Of a DNA stretch of 64,000 bases, positions 1-12,371 are shown one piece after another. The notes beneath the pieces were generated by a model. The model searched no databases. It was not told where the DNA came from and saw nothing but the letters and a program-made list of their open reading frames with translations. Location of the stretch: positions 372,001 through 436,000 of the forward strand of contig JAKSGN010000012.1 in the NCBI GenBank assembly GCA_024180945.1, read 5' to 3'. The DNA is from Macrophomina tecta (Eukaryota > Ascomycota > Dothideomycetes > Botryosphaeriales > Botryosphaeriaceae). Within the stretch, counting starts at the first letter, position 1. Every line of letters starts with the position of its first letter. Made by a program: the position numbers and the translations under genes.

Positions 1-1767
1 AAGGTGTGATTAGTCTTTCTTTTTACGAGTTAAATGCTGTACGGGTCTTATATAGTAGGTATAGAGGGCGAAACATAATCTCAAAGACATTAGACCGGCA
101 TCAGGATACGCAGAAATCGTCCCCAGAGTAGCGAGCATAATAATGTTCAACCACCGACTATTTGATTAGTAAGCAACCGTTGACGAGTCGGTGACGGTCG
201 GTTTGCTCAAGCGTCACGTCCCGTCATGCCTTTCCAACCGTCCCGTCCCGTCATAGACCCTATGACGGGACGGGACGGGACGCCTTACACGCTGGCAATG
301 CTGGCCCCTCTCATCACCGTCGTGAGTGTGATCCAGCATCGGCTTGCCTGATCGTAAAGAAATTAGTACTGTTTCCGCTGACGCTGGCATGTATGTACAT
401 ACCCGCTTGAGCTAAAGCTTCCGGTCCCTTTCTAGGGATTAACTCCAACTTCGGTATACGCTTAATAAGATGTCCCGACGCAATATCTTGTATTTCCGCA
501 AATGAGGCAAGCGTATTTGCTACCGCATCGATGTTGGCTCGAGGGGTGGCACAGTGGCCACCACCACCATCTTGGCTGTTGCAGTGGTCGGCAGTATGCT
601 CCCCAGTCTCCGTTGAACCTGTCCAAGAAAAAGAATTAAGCTCTGCAACATGTTAAGCCCAGTGCATAGCAAGTAACGAACCGGCAGGCGAGAAGACTTC
701 ATCGGGCCAACTCTTTGCACCCGTGTGCGGGCAAGCCTGAGTGTTCTCGGAAATGGCAGCAGCATCGATGCTTCTGGACCCAGCGGAACAGCGAGCATCC
801 GCATCAGTGGCATAGGCTTCCATTGAGATGTTTGATAGAGCTTCGAGGAGATATAGTAGGAGGCTGGAGGAAAAGACGCTGTGAGTGGATATAGGAGGAG
901 GCTGGAAGGAAAGAGCCTTGTGAATGGATACTGTAGCGACGTCTCCACGAGCTCCTTATACCCTCAACCCGGTAAGTCATATGCAGGTTTCGGAGCCTCG
1001 TATTCCCTCAACTGGCTGGTTTTGTCCCGACGCAGTAGTCTCACCGCATCTCCGCCTCACGGCTCGCTGCGCGTAACGACACGATGGCGAGGCGAGGGAA
1101 AAAGACGTGGCGACGTTCCCGTGTTTGTGTTGACGCAGTGTGGTCCAGATCAGCGCCGAGACTTGACGCTTCCAAGACCGCCAAAGCGCATCCCACCCAG
1201 GATCCCCAGGCGTGAGCGCATACATGGCATCACACGCGCACCTCCGTTGTCCCCCTGTCACTCCACAATAGCCCCTACTGTTCACAGTGCCGCCTTACAC
1301 CCGAAGTCCCGTCTCATGCGGGAGCTCCACGCTCGAAGATTGGAGGTGGGAAACCACGGACAACGCCGAGATGCTACACTAATACCATAGTTTTACATAG
1401 GCAGTGAACTATCTAATCTGCAGTCCCCGTCGTACACTCAAGCGGTGATTTGGCACGTTCGATTTAGCGGATAAGCCGGTGAGCTCGAGCACTTGAAAGA
1501 AATGGCAACACCTGGAGGACGCCAGCAGCTGAGATACGTTTTCGAGAGGTTTATGTGAATTGCCTTTACCATCCAAGATTAGGTTAGCTAACTGTTGAGC
1601 GTCGGTTTGCTTCAATTGTCTTTTTTCCAAGAAGATGGCACGGAGCCACCTTCTAGCAAGCCAGCTCGCACCTCACAAAAGCACAAAGCAGGTTCTACAC
1701 ATAAGGCTGAACGCTCGAATTTAAAATCCCCTCTCACACATTATCTGAGCTCTAAATACCCTACTAT
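1..1767. other. No confident gene; one long hairpin
   Basis: Short open frames exist on both strands (for example 881-1390 plus and 977-1285 minus), but none shows a recognisable domain or a convincing splice structure. The one clear structure is a perfect 18-bp inverted repeat at 239-256/260-277. The rest is unassigned. Confidence 0.4.
239..277. repeat. 18-bp perfect inverted repeat, 3-nt loop
   Basis: The left arm CGTCCCGTCCCGTCATAG (239-256) is exactly complementary to 260-277, with spacer ACC. The arms contain the pentamer unit GTCCC/GGGAC in tandem, and a related CGTCACGTCCCGTCATG lies just upstream near 212-228. It could be a relic of transposon termini or a cruciform-forming site. No gene lies within 1.4 kb. 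Confidence 0.8.
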
Positions 1768-2626
1768 TCACCAAAAAGATGACCCCTTCGTCATCACCGC
1801 CTGATAGTTCTTGTATGAGGCCTCATCGGCCTTGTAGCTCTCCCAGGACTTCCAGTCGGACCACTCTGCAGCCGCAACTATCACCTGAAATTTCTTAAAG
1901 TACAACATCTCGTCATTGTAAATGGACCGCATCATCCAATCAGGTAGTGCCTGTCCCGTGACAAATATCGCCTGGACACGCCTTTCGTCGATCAATTTGC
2001 AGAGATTCTCTTGATCGACTTCCTGGTATTCGAGAACTTTCTTACGGTATAACGGCTCTCCCTTGACCATGCAGCGGCTGAATTCGAGACCACAAACAAA
2101 GCCCGATAAGATACCAGAGATGTGGCACAGGTCCTGCTGCACACCTTGATAGATTGCTGACTGAGCATGACTTGAGGGCTCTGCACCGAGCAAAGTCTCA
2201 TGGGCCTGGACAGACGAGAGTGCACCAACTGTAACGATGTAAGTAGATAATTCATACTTCCACTTAGTAGCCTCACCATTCATAGGCTTCTCCGGCTCGG
2301 GGGTCTCTCTCTCGGCTTCATCGCACCATGCTGGTGGCATCCTATCGGGGTCATGGTGGACTCCGACCTCATGTTGGACCTCTATGTGATCATTTGATAC
2401 GGCGGAATCCGAATCATCGTATGGGTCGTCGGAATTCGAGGAGGAATGGATGCTAGTCGCATCGTCTTCGAGCCGAAGCCAGGAGAAGTTTTCCTCCAGG
2501 GGGTGATCGGGGTCTGCTGTAGGAAAACTTGAGTCACTGCAGACTGTAAGTCCTGAATTGGGACTTACTGTACAGATAATTGCCTGGCTTTTGGACTTCG
2601 CCGGTTCGAGAGGTAGGCAGCAACAT
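1768..2626 (-). CDS. Orphan two-exon gene, acidic N-terminus, 268 aa
   Basis: Exons are 2626-2569 and 2516-1768, with a 52-bp phase-1 intron (donor GTAAGT, acceptor CTACAG). The joined frame gives 268 residues. I chose ATG 2626 because it is the first in-frame ATG before a canonical donor. The open frame also runs upstream of the internal ATG at 2340, so 2340 is not the real start. Residues about 20-80 are acidic and Ser/Asp/His-rich, and the C-terminal half has many aromatic residues (motif EWSDWKSWESY near the end). No signal peptide or membrane segment is evident and I do not recognise the family. It could be a lineage-specific gene. The isolated position fits the gene-sparse left part of the window. 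Confidence 0.65.
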
Positions 2627-5185
2627 CTTGTCTAGCTGTAGTTCAGACTTGGCTGGGTTGGTCAACATAGGAGCTTGACGTGAAGTACCGGCACAGGTCT
2701 TGAGGGCTTATACGTCGTTCCGGGCACGAGGACGCTCGCTTCCGAGGCAGACATCACATCCGTGTGACTTGCAATCGCATGACTAGACCTGGACAGCTTA
2801 ATTTCGGCGTTACAGAACGGAGCAGCTGCACGCGGCACGGCGATGGCACACTGCTCGTCTCCTGAAATGACTCTGGAGTGTTGTAGATTGACAGGTAGCG
2901 TCGTGAAGGGGCCCACCAACAATCCTGCAGGAAGCGCTCAACAAGGGCCCACATAGAGTACCAAGCTCCAGGAAGAGCACGGTCTTAACGTGGCGCTGGC
3001 TCTCATGCAGCCAACGTAGCTCCCCTGGCCGTCGGACGACATGCATGGCGTGGACTCCCGACATACATTTGCGCACCGCAGCGTCTCATAGGCAACGCGT
3101 AGTCCTGTGAGCTAGAGACCCTAGCTTGGCCCACAATATGGATTGTGAAGAAAGTGCTGCGGCAAAGCCGCTTGGCGCTGGCGATTCTCGGCGTGTACTC
3201 CGGAGCGCTATCCAAGTGCATAAGAGCTCCACCTCAGCATCCTGTGACTCTCTGCAGCAGATGTGTCTTCAGTATAAATACGTGCCACGCATTAATGGTA
3301 CCACAGTCCGACGAGCAGCTTACTATCTCGGAACCCGATCTACAATTGGACTCATCTACTGATTTGAACATGGCACAACTAGTTGGTACTCTCAGACGGA
3401 TCTTCCATTGATAAAATACTGACTTGATACTAGCTCGACCCACAGGAGTCTGATCAAGGCCGCGGCGGCTATGATACGACGGGCACGCCAAAGCCACCGA
3501 GGTACAGGCGGCCGCTGCGAAGCAAGATCATCGACGGTAAAGAGCGGCAACATCAAGTGGATATTCCGAGTCATGGCTAACACGAAGCGCCCTATCGGGT
3601 GACCGCAGCCGTGCTCGTTTGTTGAGCGGGTATTCATTTCAGATCTCTTCGGCGGTGATGGACTCGGCTGGAGGCAGTGAGGCAGGAGCCTGATATTCTA
3701 CGGTCTATAGAAATCCAAAGCCTTATCCTTGAAATGTTGTTGCCATACAGAACTATAGCAAGTGAATGGCGAAGTAAGTGTGGCCAGACCATCAGCATCT
3801 CCGTCACCCATGACAGCTGGCAAAAAGCGGCACGCCGCAAATATCTCCTGGGGACAGTGAAAGCACCGGCTGAGTAGAGTAGAAACGGGGCCTCGTCCGC
3901 GGTCGGATGCTGGCCAATATCCAGCCACGGAGCAAATTGCCCGCATGACGCACGTCTGCCTCTTCGGGCGCCTTGACAAGAGCGGCTTCATTCGAAAGCC
4001 TCGTTTACGACGCAGGTCTGATCACCTATCATTTTCGTGCAGTCACGCGAGCTGCTTCAGCGCCCACCAGCAGTATGTGGGCTCCAGGGAGCTGTTCATA
4101 GCGTCACGCCGTGGCGTGCATAAAAAGCGGCGTTGTACAGACGGCAGAAGACCTATTAGCTGCTAGCATGAATCGCAGACACCGCTCCATCTCTCCTTCC
4201 CCTCTTCAAGCTTTTGTAAGACACATCCTGAATGGAGGATCTGCTTCTGACGAGGGAACTCATTAGCCCGTCGTTATGCCGGTATGCAGTGTGCTTGGTG
4301 GTGAAAACCATGCACTGACCTGATCGTAGGGCACATTGTTAGCTCAGGGGAGCGCCAATTCCGACGGTTCGCGCAGGGCACGGAGCTGCAATCAAATTGG
4401 TGTGACCACCCGCGTCGATGCTCAAAAAGGTCCACTGCGGCCGCAGAGCCTGAGGACGAAAGCACGGCGGACCAGCACGAGGCCAACAAGTCAGGCCTCG
4501 GCGACTGGGTACGAACTTCAAAAGGCGGTATAGAATCTCGGTGTAAATCAAAGGAAAACTTTGCCAAAAGCAAGTTGGACGTGCGGCACATCTCGAAGGT
4601 CTTTGCAACATGGAGCATTTTTGTGAGCTTTGAGGTCTGAGCGCGATGTAGAGCTGAAACGGGAGGGAAGGTTAAAGGAAGAGAGGAAGGTGTTGGCGAC
4701 ACGAGACGAGCGCGTGCGGGTTGTCGTCCAGAGGCTAGACTCGGATGTAAGGTGGGCCCCCGGATTGTTGCTGCCGGGAAGATCAGCTCGTATGCATGTT
4801 GGCAAAGTAACAGCTGGTACAAAGCTGCGGCCATGCAGTCCCGACCAACACGTACTAACAGAAGTGGGGAACGAACGGACCCAGCCAGATGCTTGCCGAA
4901 GGGGGCGTGTACGGAGAAGCCGCCTGGAATAGCATGGTGCTGCTGCGTTCACTGGAATTTCAAGCCTCTTTTTCCGATTTTGACCTTTTTTTCCGGTTTG
5001 TCCCGGCACTTTGAGCGGGCCCACATTCTGCACAGCGGATATGGCCTCCTGTGGGCCTAGCCGTAGGTGCTTGGCTCGCTGCGGGTGCATCCGAATGCTC
5101 CACTAGCGCTGCATTAAGATAGAAAACTCGCTTCTTTCTTCTGACTTCCTCACCCGTCGCTCAAGCTTCCAAGACGTTATCGGTC
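2627..5185. other. No confident gene
   Basis: Several open frames of 60-186 codons overlap on both strands (for example 4274-4834 minus and 4548-5090 minus). I found no domain, no convincing intron pair and no transposon signature, so I annotate nothing here. Confidence 0.35.
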
Positions 5186-5702
5186 ATGGAACCCGTAACT
5201 TCTAAAACTCCACAGCAATATGTCAAACAAACAATGGATTGGGGCAATCGAGAATGGGGCAGGTTTTTGGTAAGCTAAATACAATCTACGAGAAGTATCA
5301 TTACTTAATTGCGCGTAGGATTTCACGAATAAAGAAGCCGAAAAGATCGCTTCGTTTGACGACAACCTATGGGCAGCCGTACGGAAGCGCGAGTTAAAAT
5401 CGTGGAAAGACGTGCCACAACCCGTTTGGAAAAGTGCGCACAGGAACGTAAATGATCAGCTCGTAGAGAACGAGCTCGCAAAGGTCACCGACGACGTCTT
5501 TGACTGGCGGATGAAGAAGGCGTTATACTACAGACTGCAAAGTACGCTTCAGACAATTCGCACTGACAAGACTCACTAATACTCTGTAGAACGGGGGGAC
5601 GTAAACGCAACTGCTGACGCGCCGGTGCCTGACTCGCAAGCCTCAACGTACTACGACCCGGTCCGGGACTCTGCGGGTCCATCGAACACACCCCATGCTT
5701 GA
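5186..5702 (+). CDS. Small three-exon gene, 139 aa, unknown function
   Basis: Exons are 5186-5269, 5319-5541 and 5590-5702. The introns are 49 bp (GTAAGC...CGTAG) and 48 bp (GTACGC...TGTAG), phase 0 and phase 1, and the joined frame is open for 139 residues. No single open frame covers it because the exons are short. The protein is Trp- and Lys-rich (MDWGNREWGRFL near residue 17, then a charged helical stretch with VFDWRMKKALYY), with a Pro/Asp/Ser tail. No signal peptide or membrane segment is visible and I do not recognise the family. The structure rests only on splice signals and frame, but three exons agreeing by chance is unlikely. Confidence 0.6.
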
Positions 5703-5929
5703 GATGCTTTGACGCCTCCTTCGGAAATCTCTGGACGTATCCCTGACTCTGCATACGGGCGGCAAATGCGGTGACTCGTTGATAACTCGCTTGATCGAAC
5801 AACGTGTCATGGCGTTCCAAGGCACTCGCGCTAGCTGGTATCTTGCAACTTATTGCCATGACGATTATCCAATTGATTGTGCGAACTACGTATAAAAAGG
5901 AAATTGAAGCTGTGCTGCTCATAGAACTG

Positions 5930-6663
5930 TCAAGTGCTCCCTGGTCGGCGTGATGAACCCACTGGACAGGTCCCCGGTCCATGCTGGTGAAACTGGCATG
6001 GATCAACCACCCACGGATACAGCTCCTGCCATCCTCTCTTCAGACGAATGCTATCAACACTACCCAGTTCAGGCTTTACGTCCAGCAAAATACCAGGAAC
6101 TTTCTGATGTATCTTTTCCCTCTCCGATTCGCTTAATTGACTTGCTGCCCAGAATTCGTCGTGGAACTCTTCCGCCTGGACACTTGCCAGCAGCTTATCC
6201 AGAGAACCCAGGGGGAGGCGAAACACGATAATCTTGATGAGCACGTCGCGCAATACGTCTCCTTTCTCCGTGCCTTTGTAAACTCGGTCGACGGGTTTCT
6301 CTTTCAGAAGGAGTTGAGGATGCTTGGTGGATTGCTGAAAAATCGCATCGACGACGGCATCTTGAAAGACGGTGTTGCCCTTTATAAGTCCGTAGAAGTA
6401 AGAATCTAGTAGGAGGTCCCGCTCAACGCAGGAGGATTGTGGGCTCTCTTTTCCGTCTTTCCAGTGTATAATCCCATCCTTGCACCAGCTGCGATATACG
6501 TCCTGGAGAACCCGAGGATCAGTGCGTGGGAGATTCTGGCCGATCTTGAACCAACTATTACTTCGAATCAGCATCTTCGTTGAGAGGGCATAAGAGTACC
6601 ATACAGTGGAGCTTCCACAAATTTGTCAATGACGTCAATGAAAGAACCAGCAGAGAAAGCCAT
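5930..6663 (-). CDS. BTB/POZ-like C-terminal region protein, 227 aa
   Basis: Exons are 6663-6605 and 6554-5930, with a 50-bp phase-2 intron (donor GTATGG, branch-like GCTGAT, acceptor AATAG). ATG 6663 begins MAFSAGSFIDVIDKF. The stretch around residues 55-90 (SCVERDLLLDSYFYGL followed by FQDAVVDAIF) matches the helical segment found after the BTB fold in many fungal BTB proteins, where L-x-D-x-Y-x-x-x-D/G and FQNAVVDA are common. The N-terminal BTB core itself is not recognisable, so this is either a divergent or a 5'-shortened member. Such proteins act as adaptors or are uncharacterised. It faces the plus-strand gene ending at 5702 (convergent). Confidence 0.5.
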
Positions 6664-8533
6664 GATGTGGATTTGGGAGTTGACGGATTGCTATGATGGT
6701 GCCAAGTGAGGATTAAAATACATGCAAGAGTTTTTGGGAAAGGCCTTGTGACACGCCGGAAGTCCGTTCCGTCACCTCGACATGTGGGACTGCTGCACGC
6801 AGCCAAGACATGTGTCTCTTCTTCCAACGCGACATCCCGGTAGACCTGTAAAAATGAGGCTTCCCCAACGTCGGCACGCTTGGGATAAGTGGGTACGTGA
6901 TTGAACTTCCTGACACAGTACCAGGCCCGCCATGCGCGAGGCAGGGGAGTTATGGAGGAGGGGGCAAGTGGGTCATCGTGCCATTGAACAGATCATCTGT
7001 GCCCAGGGATAAGGATTGGTGCTGACACCTCTTGGCGTATGTTCGTCTCCCGTAGCGGTTGAGTGGCATCCGCAGTGCTGGCTGTTTCTACGTGTGTGTC
7101 CGGTCTTTCCAGCGGCGTACTATAATTAGTACTAATGCAGCGCAAGAGAAAATGAAGTTCGGTTGGCCAACACAGGACAACGACAACACGTGGTAAGGCG
7201 TATAGAGACATCCGACGAAGCCATGGCAGGTGAAATCATTTTTGTGATGTATATTGCTTTTATAATCTCTCATATTGGCTCACCAGCCCACTTGGGTCAT
7301 GCAGGTCCCAGTGCGGTAGGGCTGATAAGCCATTGTTCCACCATCGCCATCTTCCTCTCCAGGTCCCTCTCGCAGATTTTAACCCTTTCCAAAAGCTTCC
7401 AGGTCCGAATGTCTGTCACACACATCCTCTTCTCCAGTAGATCGATCCGCTTGTCCAAACGAGCAAGATCTTCCTGACCGGACACCCTCGATTTCGTCCC
7501 ACTTTCTGATCCCGCAGATATCGATACCGTTTCTATGCCGGAACAGCGAGATCGCTGTAGCCTTTGTCTCTGTGTTCTGCATCAGCAGTGTGCGAACGCC
7601 CTTGCAGGTGAGGATAATACACACCTGCGCGATGGAAGAGTCAGGAGCCCTGCGGCGAAGCCTCCAAGACGGCCTGGACATGTAGTTCACTCGAACGCGC
7701 TTAAAGTTTCTGGTGGTGCGGGAGAAAGGGGCTTGGTGAGAGGTAAGTGAGAGAAGCATTTTTAAAGTCAACTGAGCAGGAAAACAGAGCCGCGGATGGG
7801 GAGCAAGGCTGAGGTCGAAATGTCGAGGGAGAAGATTTGGGCACACGGGAAGATATAGACGAGGATGCCAGGCAGCTCAAATATGACAGGGCGCTTATAT
7901 ATGATGGGCCAGCGGAAATGCGATGGGCGGCTGAAAAATGATGGGCCCGCTCAGCCGTGGCGAATGATCAGCCAAGGCGCTGCGGCCACCGCCTGTCGTC
8001 CAGGTCCGTGATGTCAGCAAGTCTAATATCGCGGACAGAGCTCGCGGACTGGAACCATTATCTCCGTTTCCCCAAATTCAACTGGTCGAGCTAACCGACG
8101 AGAGCAGCTTCAATCACTGCATGCGAGAGTTCAGGGGCGTGGACCCGCAGGCGCATGAATCGCTCCTTCGCCTCGATAGTCATCCGGAGACGCCGGTATT
8201 GTTGCACCCGTGGCGTCGGGGCGCCCTCAGAGCTGCTGTGCCGCATGCGGCCTGCAACGACGGCTGGATAGTCCTGGACATCATCCAGAGTGGGGGTTCC
8301 TGACACAGAGCGCGAGGGGGCTTCGGCTGCTGAACCGACGGAAGTTAGTGCGGTGTGAGAGAGAGAGTCTGTGCATCCTCCACTGGACTGATCTCTTCAG
8401 TGCTTGGTGGCATCAATCGTGGGCGTTGCCGGCGCGCGTGACGCTGGTGGCTGACGACGGCGGACCTGACCTTAGTGGCCGACCTAAAAGTAGCAGTCCA
8501 TACCATTACTGGTAAGGCGACCTTCACAGGCAG
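6664..8533. other. Mostly unassigned; one possible coiled-coil exon
   Basis: On the minus strand, 7297-7485 encodes about 60 residues of convincing coiled-coil character (LDKRIDLLEKRM, LLERVKICERDLERKM) ending in a stop, and the frame stays open upstream to about 7575. This is probably the last exon of a spliced gene whose upstream exons I could not join. On the plus strand, an ATG at 7152 precedes a GTAAGG-type donor, but no continuation is clear. The rest (7850-8533) shows nothing. Confidence 0.35.
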
Positions 8534-8640
8534 CACTCAGTCACATACCTCTTGTCCCTTGTTGCCACCCTCTTCTTGTGCCCACGGCTTTCTGTCCTCG
8601 TTGGTGTTTGGGTCCTCAGAGGAAGAGGCCCGCCGTTACA
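8534..8640 (-). repeat. 5' fragment of a TGTAACG-type LTR
   Basis: Read on the minus strand from 8640, the sequence begins TGTAACGGCGGGCC and matches the first ~105 bp of the LTR seen at 51750-52078 (minus) and 42775 (plus), including the block TTGGTGTTTGG/CCTCAGAGG in complement. The rest of the LTR is missing. It is diverged relative to the other copies and hence older. Confidence 0.65.
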
Positions 8641-8779
8641 TCGGGACAATCAGTATTGGGCTCAGGAAGGGGTTCAGAGAGATGTGATGAGTGGCGGAAG
8701 GACCTGCAACCAAGACATTTCAACAGGGCTGGTATCATGTCACGGGGTAAATGGAGGAGAATTCCGGAGGGAGCCTTGG

Positions 8780-9504
8780 TCATATTATGTCGTTACCGGC
8801 GAGGATCAAATCTCGCAAAGGTATCGTTGACACTACAATCCCGGGAAGTTCTGCTATCGCCCTACTCCCTCCCAATGATCGCAGGGCCCTTCTCCTCAAT
8901 GGCCGTAATGCTCTTCCTTCCATACTTATCAATAATTCCTTAATTTCGCGGCGTTCTGACGTTAAAGTTCTCTCCTCCAAGAACTGCCGAACACTCCGTT
9001 CCATACTGTCCAGTAATTTGCTGATCTCCATCCCTTCCATACTTTTCTGTAACTCCTTCATCTCACTCGAGAACTGCAGAACCCTCTCCGACAATTCTAG
9101 CGAGCCCTTCCTTCGTCTGGAACGACGAGCCGGTCTGCTGATGTCTCCACCATTCCAATTCCGACGCCTGATATTAGAGGTTTCTGTCCTCTTGCGTTTC
9201 TCTTCCGCGATCAACTCGTTTATTTCTTCCGTAGGGATCCGAACAGTGGAACCTGGACTCCATTCCGGAAGCCTGGTCCCTTGTACCGGTTCCTGAGGTT
9301 CTGAAGAACGGAGGAGTTGATCGAGGTGGCATATGTGACTTCGGTCAGTTCCACGGGCACTGTCTGGTTGATCTGGATTAGTTAACTAAGACGTTCTCCT
9401 GGCAAAGAAAGAGACTAACCATTAAGTGGATCCTCTACACCCTGGATTGGTACATCCCAAGGATTCGTCGGGACGGCAAAAGGAATTGGCGGGCGGTTTG
9501 ACAT
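8780..9504 (-). CDS. Two-exon gene with C-terminal coiled coil, 225 aa
   Basis: Exons are 9504-9420 and 9372-8780, with a 47-bp phase-1 intron (GTTAGT...CTAATCCAG). The start MSNRPPIPFAVPTN is followed by a disordered, charged middle and an Arg-rich patch near residues 105-115 (RRSRRRKG). From about residue 120 a heptad-like region with repeated MKELQKSMEG, ISKLLDSMER and REIKELLISMEG suggests a coiled coil. The C-terminus is hydrophobic. No catalytic domain is seen. The basic patch plus coiled coil would fit a nucleic-acid-associated or structural protein, but that is inference. The plus-strand frame over the same DNA is a shadow. Confidence 0.6.
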
Positions 9505-12034
9505 GGCTGCAATTGGGGTGGAGAGTCTCGTTGGTCCTTTGTCTCCCGGGTCCAAATTAACATGCTATTTGTAGCTCAATGGTGGGGTATGCACAAAAGT
9601 ACATGCACACCGTGCAGAATGGCAGCCAGCGTGTCTCTCTGGACTGTCTAGCACATGCTCAAGCAGACGAACGATGCGCCACATCAGTAAGGGCGAGTCG
9701 TTGCTACCTCAGCGCAATTGCCACCATCGCGCCGCTGTGACCTACCCACAACAATACCACGAACTCTGCCTTGGAACCTAAGCATGTCAATTGTGAGCTG
9801 GTCTCACCGGTACTCCTACGCGCAAAGAGTTCGCCGAGGTCAGGCGTTGGGAGACGCTATGTCAGAGGGCGATTCCGTTCCCTACTTAGTCTAGGCGAAG
9901 AAAAAAAGGAAAGGGCTGATTGCCACGTCGTGTGGCACAGTGAATCCCGTAGCCAGCATAGGCCCATGGTCATGGGTGCGCCTTTTGGATCCACTCGGGC
10001 GTTGCACCCGAAACATGATCTCGTGTACGAGTTGCGTTGGCCCCTTAATATTTGATGTCCCGCTATTTTTTGCTTGGTAATGTTGAGTGCGGCCGGGTTG
10101 AATGAGGCAATGAGATGGAAGAGCGAATGGTTTCGCAACCGTTGCTATTAGCATCCTTGCGTCCCAATTGAATAGCGATATCGGTTTTTGATGGTGGCAA
10201 CGTTGGCGCCAGCGTAGGGTTGATGGCCCGAGGCGAGTATGTTGAAATGATCATACCTGGAGTCGTGTGCAGAATGTAAAGCGGGGATTGTACACCGGCC
10301 AACCGGATGAAGCTCCGTACTGCCGGGCGTTTCGCTGAAGCTCGAAGCGATTTGGTGGCATCCAGAGGCTTGGCGATCCTTTTGCCTGGTAGCCGAGAAA
10401 TGAACCTGCCAGTCAAGCGCTCGGCCGGGTCAACGGTCGCGAGAGCGAAGACATGTCGAACGTTAGTCCTAAAACGCACAGATAGGGTAAAATACATCTC
10501 GAGCTGCGGGCCTCGCGGGACCTATTTGCCGGTACAGGACAACAAATTTGGAGAACAGCAAATGGGCTACGTTGAGTGTCAGTCAACCCCCCGCCTATGC
10601 GAACAGTTGACAAAACAGCCTGACAAGAAACAGTCGAAATCAATAACAATTGGACCAGCAGGGGAGTGAAGTGCTCTCCTCGACATCACTTGGAGCTAAG
10701 GTTGCGACGCGGTAGCTTCAAGTTGATCAGGAAGATTGCGTAGAGTTCCTCATGAAGCTAGTCAAGCCTCAGAATAACGCCTGCTGGGGCGCAGATAACG
10801 AGGACACCAGAGGTGGCACTTGGCAGAATGGAACAATTGAAACAGGAATATCTTACCACACTCTGCCTAAGAACAGGGTGGCCAACTAAGCAGTATTATT
10901 ACCTGACATATTAACCACCTCAGAAGTACATGCTTTCTTTATACAGAATTCACAATTATCCCATTCAGCTATAGAGGATGAAAAGCTTATGGCCATAGCT
11001 ACCACAGCCCTGAAAGATGGAAATTATGCCATCCATACCGCGGCCGTATCTCCCGCGAGCCTTTGACGAGCGGTCCGGAAGATCTCATAAAATAAAACGC
11101 CAGGGAAAGCAATAGTGAGCGGGGTACGGCGAGCCATGGATGGCCGGGAGGCAAGCGGGAAGCGGAAAGTTTAACACGGGAAGTAAATGGGGCCACATCG
11201 TAGATCATGTGTTGACTTAGAGTAAGGTAACAAGTTGGCAGTGGTTCCTCCTTGCCGTTTCATCGCGCTTAGCTTGAAGATGTGGGACTGCCGTCCGTCT
11301 GAAATCAGCAAAGTTTACGTGAGGGGCAACCAAACAACCCAGCTCCACGCTACTCTTTCGTGCCCTTGCGCATCCTCTCGCCTATAGTCACACCTCTGTA
11401 GTTTGGCTTCATGCAGAAACGGCGGAAAACGCCATTGTGAGGCAAAGGAATGCCATCCACCATATGTGCGGGGCCTACGGCTGCTACATTGCGTCTCGTC
11501 CAAGTCGTCCTGTCTTGCAACGGCTGCTAATTTAGATATACAAAAAAGCTTCGTCTTCTAACCCCACCGTAAGACGGTAAAGTTTTCTGTGGCCATACTA
11601 GAACAGTCGGTGGGTCTTCCTGGGCTGTCGCACTTCTCAATCGTACGCTGTTTCGTCAAGGCCGCGACCCGTGCCGCGGGAGCTTCCAGATCGGGCAAGG
11701 TCATGCGTAATAGGGCGAGCTGGCTAGTTTTGGATGAGACGGTGTCGGCAGCCGTCGCTGCTTTGAAGGAGCAGCGCCTCGTACATGTTCATGAATCGCA
11801 CAGAGAGCCCAGCCCGCCATGCTGACGAGGTATCCCATGGAACGCACATATACGTCGTGTGACAGCTCCACCCCATCCCCATTATGAAGAAGATCATTCC
11901 TGTTCCAACGTGTGGTCCCATTCCACATAAGGTTGGATCCCACCTTTCGCGTGTCTACATCTCTCTGTCTTCCGCATTCTCCTCGTGATGTTCTCTTCGT
12001 CATTTTTACCAAGCTGGTCACCACAATCCTGAAC
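9505..12034. other. No confident gene
   Basis: A minus-strand frame 10497-10063 contains a stretch that could be an exon after an acceptor TTTTAG near 10470 (RLTGRFISRLPGKR and following), but no start or second junction could be fixed. Elsewhere the frames are short and contradictory. A TATATTT-rich block near 10900-10960 is AT-rich. No transposon signature was found. Confidence 0.3.
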
Positions 12035-12371
12035 ATGAGGAGCCTCGACGATCCACATGGTCTTCTTCCTGTAGATTTCCAACTTCCTTTTGGATATCCG
12101 CGGTTCCTGGAAGAGCTCGTGGCAGGAAAGCGAGTACTCGCCAGCTCGACGCAGACCGGCCCACCTTCGTCGTCGCAGGAATGTCAATCGGCGGCCTGCC
12201 GTGCACGCTCCGGTAAGTCAAACAACGCCGTAGCCCGAACACAGCTGACGATGGTAAGACGCACCTTTGGATGAGACCCAGGCTACTTTCACATCACTCG
12301 GACGGAGCGACGCGGAGTCTACGACACCCCTTGACGACGTTTCATGTGGGTATCATCAGAGAGGATCGTAG
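12035..12371 (+). CDS. Small two-exon gene, 96 aa, unknown
   Basis: Exons are 12035-12212 and 12259-12371, with a 46-bp phase-1 intron (GTAAGTC, branch-like GCTGAC, acceptor GGTAAG). The product starts MRSLDDPHGLLPVDF and ends with a Ser/Thr/Asp-rich tail (LGRSDAESTTPLDD). The frame is also open upstream to 11912, so an earlier exon or start is possible. No domain is recognised. Support comes only from the donor, the branch point and sensible amino-acid composition across the junction. Confidence 0.4.

Noticed and set aside
226..300. Rho-independent terminator or CRISPR repeat
   Set aside because: The context is a fungal nuclear genome; there is no U-tract after the hairpin and no regular spacer array.
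881..1390. 169-codon plus-strand frame as a gene
   Set aside because: No domain, Arg/Pro-rich composition typical of a chance frame in GC-rich DNA, and an opposing frame over the same region.
3126..3411. Retroelement polyprotein fragment near 3.2 kb
   Set aside because: Short open frames looked vaguely retroelement-like but contain no RT, RNase H or integrase motif.
4274..5090. Two long minus-strand frames (180-186 codons)
   Set aside because: They overlap each other in different frames, have low-complexity Ser/Pro/Arg composition, and no splice structure supports either.
8751..9296. 181-codon plus-strand frame
   Set aside because: It is the antisense shadow of the two-exon coiled-coil gene at 8780-9504 on the minus strand, which has a coherent intron and start.
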